From Priapulus caudatus (lineage: Eukaryota; Priapulida; Priapulimorpha; Priapulimorphida; Priapulidae), in the NCBI RefSeq assembly GCF_000485595.1, contig NW_014578758.1, forward strand, positions 1 through 39,139: a DNA stretch of 39,139 nucleotides, read 5' to 3'. Both the position numbers and the translations under genes were made by a program. Position 1 is the first letter of the stretch, and each line of letters starts with the position of its first letter. Positions 1-9,090 of this stretch are shown piece by piece. Under the pieces are notes generated by a model. It was not told where the DNA came from and did not search any database. It saw only the letters and a program-made list of their open reading frames with translations.

Positions 1-173
1 CACTTTAAGTGGATTCATTAAAGTTGTCTGATGATCGCGCAAACGTGAAACTCTGAGTAACAGCAAAAAAGTGATGGCTTGTGTTTAATCTATCTACAAT
101 ATATAACGCTCTGCAATTAAATGCATTGAGCACTCTACAGCAGTGTAAACCCAAGAATACAGATTTATATCTA

Positions 174-226
<53 letters not shown>

Positions 227-227
227 N

Positions 228-280
<53 letters not shown>

Positions 281-283
281 TAT

Positions 284-331
<48 letters not shown>

Positions 332-806
332 GTGTGTGTATGTGTGTATACGTCTGGTCAGCGTGCAGCTGCATTCCACGCTAGCGATGCGTACAGAAAC
401 CCACTGATTACTAAAATGCCTAGTTTTATGTTAGTGCGAAATATATTCATGATTGTGAATGATTTTGCTTACCGTGAGCCTCCCCGTTCTCCCGTTTCTT
501 TGGCGCTCTTTCTCTCTCTATCTCTCTCTCTCTCTCGTTTTCTCACTCTCGCTTACCTTTGGCTTTGTCTGTGCGTCTCATTCTCATTTTGTGTCTCGCT
601 CTTTGCACCCCATTTCTCTCTCGCGCGCGCTTTCAGTCTCTCGCTGGCCCCCCCCCCTCTCTCTCTGTCTTCACCACCTCTGTGTCTCTGTCTCTCGGTT
701 TCTCTCGCTTTCTCTTTCTGTCGCTATCTTTCCCTCTATCTGTATCTCTCTCTCTTTCTCCATCTCTACCGCTATCTCTTTTTAAATGTCTAGTCACGTT
801 CACATC
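1..806. repeat. Third, direct copy of the foldback arm with microsatellite core
   Basis: From about 351 to 806 the sequence matches 2565-3047 in the same orientation and 808-1236 in reverse complement. All three share the GCGTGCAGCTGC start, the GAATGATTTTGCTTACCGTGAG segment split by indels, the TC-rich block and the TTTTTAAATG end. Upstream lie (TA)n, (CT)n and (TA)n runs mirroring those at 2410-2540. Bases 1-170 contain ATTGAGCACTCT, also present at 2370, so the left flank probably belongs to the same unit in more diverged form. The open frames here are low-complexity translations of CT/TA repeats and are not genes. Confidence 0.75.
177..330. repeat. Compound microsatellite (TA)n-(CT)n-(TA)n
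   Basis: (TA)n at about 177-226, a single N at 227, (CT)n at 228-279, TATTATTA, then (TA)n at about 288-330. The N inside the repeat suggests an unresolved repeat length. Confidence 0.95.
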
Positions 807-807
807 N
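807..807. other. Single N exactly at an inversion junction
   Basis: One undetermined base separates the direct arm copy (351-806) from its reverse complement starting at 808. A single N at a symmetry point can mark a forced join between two repeat copies. The inversion at this point should therefore be treated with caution. Confidence 0.8.
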
Positions 808-1730
808 AGAAAGAGAGAGAGACTACAGATAGAGGGAAAGCATAGCGACAAAAGACGAAAGCGAGAGAAACGAGAGACAAGACACAGCAGCGGTGGTGAA
901 GACGAGAGACAGAAGGCGGGGCGGCAGCGACCGAGACTGAAAGCGCGCGCTGAGAGAGAAAGGGTTGCAAAGAGCGAGACACAACAATGAGAATGAGAAC
1001 GCACAGACAAAGCAAAGGTAAAGCAGAGAGTGAGAAAAACGAGAGAGAGAGAGAGATAGAGAGAGAAGATAGCGCAAAGAAACGGGAGAACGGGGAGGCC
1101 TTCACGGTAAGCAAAATCATTCACAATCATGAATATATTTCGCACTAACATAAAACTAGGCATTTTAGTAATCAGTGAGGTTTCTGTAACGCATCGCTAG
1201 CGTGGAAATGAGCTGCCGCTTGGATCCAGACGTAATACACACATACACACACGTATACTATATAATATATATATATGATATATATATATGTATATATATA
1301 GATAAATTAGAGAGAGAGAGAGAGATTCAGTTCGACTAGAAGCAGAGAGAGAGAAGAGAGAGAGAAGGAGAGAGAGAGAGAGAGAGAGAAGATATTCTAA
1401 TGGTTGTTATGAACTCGTGTGTCGAAGAGTGCTCATACTACATGAATAGAGCAATATAGATAAAGTTATACGGACACGGTGTAGCTTTGCCTTCTGTTTA
1501 TTGAATACAGAAGTGTTTCGTATGGAGGCGAAGGGCTCCACACTTTCATCAGTGCCTAATACAGAGTGATTAATTTAGAACATCCCGAGCAGTAGTAAAA
1601 ACATTCATGGCAATAATGTGTTCTATTGTTCGTATTCTAGAGTTCACTTAATTCACTTGTATTAACGTTCCTTAAATAAAAAATTTATTTAACAAACAAG
1701 TTTTTTAAAAAACAACAACTTTTTAAAAAA

Positions 1731-1773
1731 CAAGTTCGTTCCTTAATAAAAATTTTATTAAGGAACGAACTTG
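1731..1773. repeat. 43-bp palindrome inside the left arm
   Basis: CAAGTTCGTTCCTTAATAAA reads into its own reverse complement about a central AT-rich base. Related AAGGAACGAACTTG units recur at about 2057-2071 in the right arm, and truncated AAGGAAC forms occur nearby. These look like internal inverted subrepeats of the foldback unit. Confidence 0.85.
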
Positions 1774-1868
1774 TGTAGCAAAATGAGACAGTAAAGATAA
1801 ATTTTTATTAACGAAAACGTTGAAGTGAACTCTACAATGGAATAAGTTTAGCGCCAGCGCCGCAGCAT

Positions 1869-1936
1869 CTCTCTCTTTTCCTCCCTCTCCCCCCTTCCCC
1901 TCACCCCCCCATCCTCCGTGTTAGTTGTTGAGGAGC
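1869..1936. other. Foldback loop with polypyrimidine tract
   Basis: The 68-nt loop of the large palindrome starts with about 50 nt of almost pure pyrimidine (1868-1917), dominated by CT and C runs. The tract is not part of either arm. Confidence 0.8.
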
Positions 1937-2411
1937 ATGCTGCGCGCTGGCGCTAAACTTAATTTCATTGTAGAGTTCACTTCACGTTCGTTATAAAAAT
2001 TATATCTTGATGTCTGCATTTGCTACAAGTTTCGTTTCCTTTTAATAAATTTTTATTAAGGAACGAACTTGTTTTTAAAAGTTGTTGGTTTTTTAAAAAC
2101 TTGTTTTGTTTAAAAAATTTTTATTAAGGAACAGTTAATACAAAGGTGAATTAAGTGAACTTCTAGAATACGAACAATAGAACACACTTATGCATGATGT
2201 TATTTATACTGCTCCGGGATGTTCTAAATAGTCACTCTGTATTAGGCACTGATGAGTGTGAGCCTTCGCTCCATACGAAACAGCTCTGATATTCAATAAA
2301 CAGAGGCCAAAAGTACAACCGTGTCGTTTAAACCTTTTTATCGTATATTTGCTTATTTCATGGTAGTATTGAGCACTCTCGACACACGAGTTCATAAACA
2401 AGCCATTAGAA

Positions 2412-2413
2412 TA

Positions 2414-2477
<64 letters not shown>

Positions 2478-2495
2478 CTCCTCTCTCTCTATTTA

Positions 2496-2540
<45 letters not shown>
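2412..2540. repeat. (CT)n-(TA)n microsatellite
   Basis: (CT)n at about 2412-2490 followed by (TA)n at about 2497-2537. It mirrors the shorter, degraded GA/TA tract at 1255-1390 in the left foldback arm. Confidence 0.95.
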
Positions 2541-2542
<2 letters not shown>

Positions 2543-3088
2543 CCTTGTGGTATGTGTTGTAAATACGCTGGTCAGCGTGCAGCTGCCATTCCACGCTAGC
2601 GAATGGCGTACAGAAACCGCCTGATATACTAAAATGGCTAAGTTTTATGGTTAGTGCGAATATTATTACATGAATGTGAATGATTTTTCTTACCGTGAGC
2701 TCTCCCGTTTCTCGCACCGTTTCTTTGGCTCTTTCTCTCTCTTATCTCTCTCTTCGTCCTCATCGTTTTCTCACTCTCGCTTACCTTTGCTTTGTCTGGG
2801 GCGTCTCATTCTCAATCTTGTGGTGTCCTCGCTCTTTGCACCCCATTTCTCTCTCGCGCGCGCTTTTCAGTCCTCTCGCTGGCCGCCCCCGCCCCTCTCT
2901 CTCTGTCTTCACCACCTCTGTGTTCTCTGTCTCTCGTTTCTCTCGCTGTTCTCTTCGGTCCGCTATCCTTTCCCTCTATCTGTATCTCTCTCTCTTTTCG
3001 CCATCTCTACCGCTATCTCGTTTTTAAATGATCTAGTCTACGTTCCATCCTCCTAATGCACACGGCGGGAAAGGATGTTTCTTTACCT

Positions 3089-4275
3089 CATCTGACATAG
3101 TCACGATGCAGCTTTGTAGAATCGTCAATGATCGTCCGTCCGTCCGTCCGGTCGTCCGTCAACATAGTTGGCCCACAAATCTTAACCGCTCGACGTACGC
3201 GTCACGATATTCGGGATCGTTGGGGGATCGTCAAACGAGTTGGATGTCCGACAGCTGGGGGTCAAGAGAGTCAAAGTCAAGCGGCTGTAATAAGAAGGGG
3301 AACATTCCACTCGCTTAACTTAAGGTATAGGGAGGGAAATGCAGAATTGCCGGCACAAATCTAAACGGCTCGACTAGGCTCGGTAGTCGTGTATAGCATC
3401 ATTGGTAGGAAAAAGCCATCACTGTGCCGAAATGGAGTCACAGGTCAAAGTCATGGCCAACAGGGCAGATTTTAGACATTTTCTGAGACAGTGGTCTGAT
3501 GAGGCGATTGAAAAACTTTTTTTTTAGCGCGTGACCTAGCAATTTTTATGGCTTTATTGAAAGGACCATGTAAATGGTTCCTTCTGCTGACATGCGAAGA
3601 GTAAGTGTCGGATAACCTTTTCCCTCAAGAGGAGGGTTAAACATGGATTTGTTTAGCTGTTCTGTTAGAAAGAATTTGAACTGCCGGGTTTGCTAGTAGA
3701 TCTATACCATGCTGATGTTATGAGGCCTACAATGTCACAGAGTGGAAATTTCAAAAGCTAAATTTGGTTGAAGAAGGTTTATGCTCTTAAATCGTAATAA
3801 TTTCTATGGCATTCTAACTGTCAGTAATGTTACATGTAACGTATGCCACTGCCAGTGGCACTGCCAGTTGCAGTTGCGCGGTGATAGTAGGCTTACTGTG
3901 TAGTTTTTCCTGCATTACATTGTTACAGGTGGAGCACTCTTATTGCAGCTGTAGGCTTGCCGGTAGGTAAATGGATGATGTTACCTATTTCTGTCTTGCA
4001 AAATAGTTGCTTGCCTACTAACGGTACGATGGGAGCTTCCATCTTTAATCTGAAGACACTTAAAACGTACGCGCCATCCGTGGGCAACTTTCATAACGAT
4101 TCCCACACGAACATTCCTTTGAGAAGGTTCTGTACATGCCCTGTGCATTCCACTGTTTCGGCGTGTATGTGAAACATTTGGAAAACTAAACAGAGTTTAC
4201 TAGAATCCCACACTCCACCACAGAGTCCACCGCAAGTAGACGTTAGATGAGCGCTGTCGCTCTGCGGCAGCTTGT
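3089..4275. repeat. Repeat B, copy 1
   Basis: Reverse complements of this segment recur at 33131-34155 and 37811-39139. Shared landmarks are the CTCATCTGAC...GATGCAGCTT end (3089), a GTCC-rich stretch, CTAAACGGCTCGAC, AAAAAGCCATCACTG, GGCTTTATTGAAAGGACCATG, CATGCGAAGAGTAAGTGTCG, the GAGGAGGGTTAAACATGGAT segment, and the AGATGAGCGCTGTCGC end (about 4249). No coding frame is conserved between copies, so this is probably a non-autonomous mobile repeat. Copy 1 is the most diverged at its nuclear-receptor-like motifs. Confidence 0.85.
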
Positions 4276-4869
4276 CTTTGTTTCATAGATATTATAACAA
4301 GGATTCCCCCCCTAATCCAAACGTAAAGGGAAATGAAAAGCGCAGGCTAGCTAAGATCATGGCATATTCTAATCAACGCGACAGCCTGTGAGGGGTGATC
4401 ATGACCCCTACCCACAAAACAGCGATGCATTTATTCCTTGCAGCTGATGTGCCAGTTCGCGTACGCTTTGTATTTCTGTAGTTATGCAGACTAACGATAT
4501 ACACTCTCTGCATGTGTGTTCTCTCCTGTATCATTTGCATAATTGGGGTTTAGCGCTAGAAACAGTTTGCGCGGAGGCAGCACATCTGCCAGAGGTGGAA
4601 GAAATCCGCTACCCATACACACCGCGGGATAGAGTGGGGGAAGTGGTGGTTTATTTCTCTGTGTGTGTGTGAGGAGTTATGTAATATGTTTAGTGAGATT
4701 CCGGTGATATTAGTGGTGCCAATATGTGAACGTGGGTGTTTATTCTTTTGGTGTGCTGAGGAAGTTATGTAATATGTTTATTGAGATTCATGTATGTATG
4801 TAGCGTACATGTATGACCTGCCAGAAGAGCCCCTACTGTCGTACAACCACCTATATTCGCGCTGACAAG
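4276..4869. other. Noncoding stretch with a short dispersed duplication
   Basis: No supported gene. A roughly 33-bp unit containing GTTATGTAATATGTTTA occurs twice, at about 4669-4701 and 4758-4790. Short open frames here have no recognisable domain. Confidence 0.6.
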
Positions 4870-4874
4870 ATTAA

Positions 4875-5560
4875 TCGCGTGCGGTGGGTTGCACGTGCCA
4901 GCGTGTGTGCGTGCGTGCGTTGCGTGTGCACGTAGAGGTGCGTGCGTGCGTGCGTGCGTGTGTGCTGCGTGCTGCGTGTTGCGTCATACATGTACGTGCA
5001 TGCGTGCGGTGTGCGTGGGTGTGCACGTCCACGTGCGTGCGTGCGTGTACTGCACGTACTCTGTCGCGTGCATGCGTGCGTAGGTGCGGTGTGTACGTAC
5101 CCGTGCGTGCATGCGTACGTGTGTGCTTGCGTGGTGCGTTTGCACGTACAGAAGTTGGCGTGATGCGTGCGTGGCGTATGTAGTGCGTGGTGCGTGTGGC
5201 ACGTACACACTGCGTTGCATGCGATGCGTGCGTTGGCACGTACACGTATGGTCGTGCGTGCGTGTGTACGTACAACCGTGGTGCATGCCGTACGTGTGTG
5301 CTTGCGTGGCATGCCGTATGCACGTACAGGTGGTGCACGTTGCGTGCGTATGTACGCGACAGGGCGTGGCGTGTGCACGTACACATGCGTTGCATGCGTG
5401 CGTGCGTTTGCACGTAACACGTATGTGCGTGCGTGCGTGTGTAACGTTACACCATGCGTGCGTGTGTGCGTGCGTTATAACGTGCCACGCTGTGTGGCAT
5501 TGGCGTGGCGTGCGTGCGTTGGCTAGCGTGCGTCGTGCACGCACGTGTATGGTTGTTTTT
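4875..5560. repeat. GCGT-rich minisatellite with GCACGTAC punctuation
   Basis: Degenerate (TGCG)n/(GTGC)n DNA interrupted many times by TGCACGTACA-like decamers (for example near 5029, 5148, 5209, 5240, 5322, 5377 and 5411). Every reading frame stays open because of the repeat, giving Cys/Val/Arg or Thr/His/Arg-rich translations that are artefacts. Confidence 0.9.
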
Positions 5561-5636
5561 ATATATCTACAACTGCCATGGCATAGAAGAAAACTACTGC
5601 AAAGCCTCAAAGTCAAAATGAGCTAATAACTAATGT

Positions 5637-5856
5637 TTATAAGCTATTTTCGATATTACACTTACTTAAAAGTGTGCTAGTATAGTCAGCCTCTCTGAAG
5701 TGATCGCTGCACACTTTACTAAGGCATTTTAACTTGGTTATATCGCTATGACGATACGATCGGCTATTCGTGATTCCTGTATCTTTCCAACTGACCGGTT
5801 GATTGCGCAATCGTTGTAACACCTCTAACTCCCGCTGCGCCACCTGCTGACAAAGC
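5637..5856 (-). pseudogene. THAP-type zinc-finger-like fragment
   Basis: The minus-strand frame encodes about 70 residues with the stretch KCLSKVCSDHFREADYTS (about residues 39-56). This resembles the distal half of a THAP domain, where the last zinc ligands sit in a VCSxHF motif followed by an acidic aromatic segment. The N-terminal C-x-C half and the usual AVPTIF box are not in frame, and a stop follows 14 residues after that stretch. An in-frame TAG lies just upstream of position 5853, and CAG dinucleotide contexts there could be acceptor sites. THAP domains occur in P-element-type transposases and cellular regulators. This is either a lone exon or a transposon remnant. The identification rests on one motif. 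Confidence 0.35.
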
Positions 5857-5869
5857 TAGCGGCTAACCC

Positions 5870-7845
5870 CATTGGTATGAATTTTCTTATGCATTTTCTA
5901 TAGAGTTGATGCGGTTATCGGCGTGTATATAAGGACTATTCTTGTGAGACGTGACCCGATGCACATTGCTTTATAGCGAATGTATCTGCTAGACGTTTAC
6001 TATCTCAGACGCAGCCGAGCGTGCATATTGTTTATAGCAAGTAATTTATGAGAGTAACTTGCTTCCCGGGAGGTTTGACAATGCTATCGTGTATAATGCA
6101 TCGTGTCATGGGTTTCGTATCTACGCCTACAATGCCTTATAATGCCTTATTAATGGTTGAGCGATTGGAGGGAGTCAGTGATCCCTGATGATTATGACGC
6201 CGTAAACGGCGATGACGAGAATAATGCTGTCAATGTACTGCGTTATACATTTCACGTCTGGCGCTGGTTTACGTGTTTATTGCATCCGAGCAGCGTAAAG
6301 GGAAACTTAGCGGTGAACGGATTGGTCGCCTTCTCAATAATGTACGAAATGCACTTTGTGGAATTTCACTTCACATGTGTAATGTTAGGAAAGTACTGCA
6401 TGATGTGTCTAGAGTAACTATTTATTGCTGTAACACATATAACAAGCTTCCCCCATGTAAACGAGTTATAAAGAGATAACGGCTGATGCAATTATATACC
6501 CAGCAATATATGCAACAACAAATTGCCTTTACCTCGCCGAGAATAGGATTTTGTATAATATGTAACCTTAATGGTGCATAATTATTTATATAACTGCTTT
6601 TGTAATATTTATGATTTAGATAGTTTGACAAACATTACTTATATGTTTGCTAGTAATTAGCTTCGCATGCATAATTATTTGCTATCTGCATATTTTAACA
6701 CGTGAGCGCACGTATATTATGTACGCGTATATCGCTGTAATGATGACATTATAATTGTGTCTAAATTATTTTAAACTATAATAGAGCACCATATCAAGAG
6801 CACAACCCCCGGGATTATATGCTTGTGACCATATCAAATAACGTACCTGGACGCTATAATAATAACGGTAAAGAAAGATTACGAAACTATCAATATAAAC
6901 GTGCGTGTCATGCATCATCAGACGAAGGATCATTTTGATGATTTAGGTTGCCAGAGTTAACAACTTGACACCGGTGAAGTTTACACAGGCCATTTGTGAC
7001 GTTTGGGTCAGTGGCGCATAGCTTGAATGACAAACTAATGGTAACGACTGCTTAATTTATTATTTTATTAATTGGTTAGAAACTGTATCAGCACGTAAGC
7101 CATGATCTTGTTACTTATGTAGGATATTGGCAGTCTGTACACAATTGAATGGCACGTTACTCCCCGCCCACGTAGCGTAGACATGAGCGCACCTGAGCGA
7201 ATAATGGCATTGCTGATGATTCACTAATTCACCTTTCAACTACTGCTAATTCACTAGCTCCGAGGAACACAGAAAAGCCGTTTTCTTTTTAAAAACAGAT
7301 GATTTTTAGCAAGATAGTATTTAATTATACAGTTTCAGATTCTATGAATCATTAAATCAAGAGAATATATACGCGGAGAGAAATATATAGGTTTTTATGC
7401 TCTCAATGAAATATATTTATAAACTATTTAGCAACATTGTCATGACTGCGTAAGCAAAAATCGCTTGTTGTTTGTCTACTATGCTGTATGAACATCATCG
7501 CTGTGGTTGCGTAATAGATTTTGCGATGATGCGGGCACGTTCGCTGATGCGCCCTCTTATCTGTCTTCCTGAGCAATAGTCGTAGTATCGTGAGTGGGCA
7601 TGCGTGAAACCTATAAGAGGACGCAGCGGACGAGATGTCGTCGAAAATAATCGCACACACACACAGCTGAAGTCTACATACGAAGAGTGGCAAACGATAG
7701 AGGGCCAACAGCAGCCCGCACAGTCATTTAACTAGTGGATAAGTGTCTGGATTCTTATTTCCCGTTACGACTAGTGGCTTTTAAAGCGAAAGTTGCACGT
7801 GGCAAGTTTTAGTAAGTATTTTCGTTGGCATGTAGACGCAGGCAC
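5870..7845. other. AT-rich noncoding DNA, no supported gene
   Basis: Open frames of 60-95 codons on both strands lack recognisable domains and consistent codon usage. A TATATAAG motif lies at about 5927-5935, but nothing recognisable follows it. Confidence 0.55.
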
Positions 7846-7847
7846 GA

Positions 7848-7865
7848 CGCACGCACACGCATACA

Positions 7866-7897
<32 letters not shown>
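7848..7897. repeat. (ACGC)n microsatellite
   Basis: About ten tandem CGCA units, with flanking imperfect ACGC units from 7848. Confidence 0.9.
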
Positions 7898-8277
7898 TGT
7901 GCGACCCCTAACACGACCGTACACACATGCATACCGTTCATTACATTCGGAATAAATAATTGTACACACGGAAATGTGGACACGTCGCCAACACAAGAAA
8001 ATATCACGCATACATTCGTGCACACAACTGAGTACGGACACGCCACGTCCAAATTGCATTCGTAACTAATCAATGCTGTTGTTGTTCATTATCAATAGTA
8101 CATTGATGAGAATTGCGATTTCTGAACGACGCAGTTTCTAACCTAAGTTTCGGTTAATTAGTTGATCGCAATGGTAATCGGCAGTGCTTTTCGTTTACGT
8201 TCACAGCATTAGAACACATACTGCATTGAGGCTCTTCATTACGAGGGACATTTTCGTAACACCTCAAACCACGCGCT

Positions 8278-8530
8278 ATGGGGCACGCACGCCTCGCGCC
8301 CGGAAACTTGGTGCATGTAATTTTGGTAGCAGCCTGCTTGCTGGTATGGTGCACCCAAAACGCCAACGCTAGAGTGTTCTTCTCCACGGGTTGGGGCGGA
8401 GCTGGAGCTGGCTCAGGTTCGGCTGTGGCGGACCGATATAGCGCTGATAAGTTGCCGTGGTGGAGAATACTCGGATCTCAAAAGCAGGTCCATCGGCGGC
8501 GCTTCTACCCGGAAACGGACAGTCAGGATC
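8278..8530 (+). CDS. Candidate secreted peptide precursor, exon 1 (AKH/GnRH-like motif)
   Basis: The frame opens with an ATG at 8278 and runs on to a stop at 8626. Residues 10-31 form a convincing signal peptide with hydrophobic core VHVILVAACLLVWC and an Ala-Asn-Ala cleavage-type end. RVFFSTGWGG follows directly. V-x-F-S-T-G-W-G is the pattern of adipokinetic-hormone/RPCH peptides, which also sit right after the signal peptide with Gly as amide donor. Against this, the first residue is Arg rather than pyroGlu-forming Gln, and a Gly/Ala/Ser stretch replaces the dibasic site after the Gly. The rest is polar, with one RRR site (about residue 75). The end given is a phase-1 donor (GATC|GTAAGC) that matches the phase of exon 2. 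Other donors are CAA|GTACGT (phase 0, ending 8587) and C|GTGCGT (phase 1, ending 8590). No homology search was possible, so function is inferred. Confidence 0.4.
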
Positions 8531-9052
8531 GTAAGCAGGTAGATGAATCCAAAGATTACCCAAGCGACAGGAACTCCCACTGGCAAGTACGTGCGTTTGC
8601 CAGTTTCTTCCCACGCCAAGTTGTCTAATTATTCGGCTCATTTGCTTCGTTAAATGCTAGCCTCATGTGATGTGGTCAGATGCAGCTGGTGTTGTAACAC
8701 AAGAGCCCAGCCGCGTGCGCTTTTGGTCAAGCGCTGTCAACTATAGCATTACAAATATAACCGACATTATATTCGCGCATATATTCGGCTTATAACATTG
8801 CATATACTTGCCATTTTCGGAGTCCAAGGTAGGCTTACAAGGTCAATGGACATAGCGCGAATTTCTTTCAATTTCGTTAACCTATATAGGACCGGCGCCG
8901 AGCAAGCCCGCAAACACGGACAATATAAACTTGTAGAAAATCTTTATTTTCGCTTATTGCTTTGAGATATAAAACTTGAAATAGGTTTGAGCTTGTGGCA
9001 TGACGAGCGCAGTATTGAACGTAAAAACTGTAAATGCACTGTATTTACAAGA

Positions 9053-9055
<3 letters not shown>

Positions 9056-9090
<35 letters not shown>
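9056..9090. repeat. (ATT)n microsatellite
   Basis: About eleven to twelve tandem ATT units. Confidence 0.95.

Larger units (their letters stand above)
808..3047. repeat. Giant foldback: imperfect inverted repeat of about 2.2 kb
   Basis: The left arm (808-1868) is the reverse complement of the right arm (1937-about 3047), with scattered indels. Matching landmarks run outward from the centre: GCGCCAGCGCCGCAGCAT (1851-1868) with ATGCTGCGCGCTGGCGC (1937-1953), the TCTACAATG/CATTGTAGA pair, the AGGAACGAACTTG blocks, CTAGAGTTCAC with its mirror near 2160, the CCATACGAAAC/GTTTCGTATGG pair, mirrored GA/CT and TA runs, and the TC-rich outer block. The loop is 68 nt. No transposase is visible. A foldback-type transposable element or a segmental inverted duplication would both fit. 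Confidence 0.8.

Noticed and set aside
5-1163. Overlapping long open frames rich in Ser/Leu or Arg/Glu
   Set aside because: They are translations of (CT)n, (TA)n and TC-rich foldback DNA, open on both strands through low complexity.
3957-4172. 71-codon plus-strand frame
   Set aside because: Lies inside repeat B. The equivalent segment of copy 3 has indels that break any shared frame.
4851-5626. 180-210-codon open frames on both strands
   Set aside because: Products of GCGT/GCAC periodicity. Cys/Val or Thr/His/Arg-rich with no domain.
5927-5935. TATATAAG as a TATA box
   Set aside because: No recognisable gene or initiator follows, and such strings are common in AT-rich DNA.
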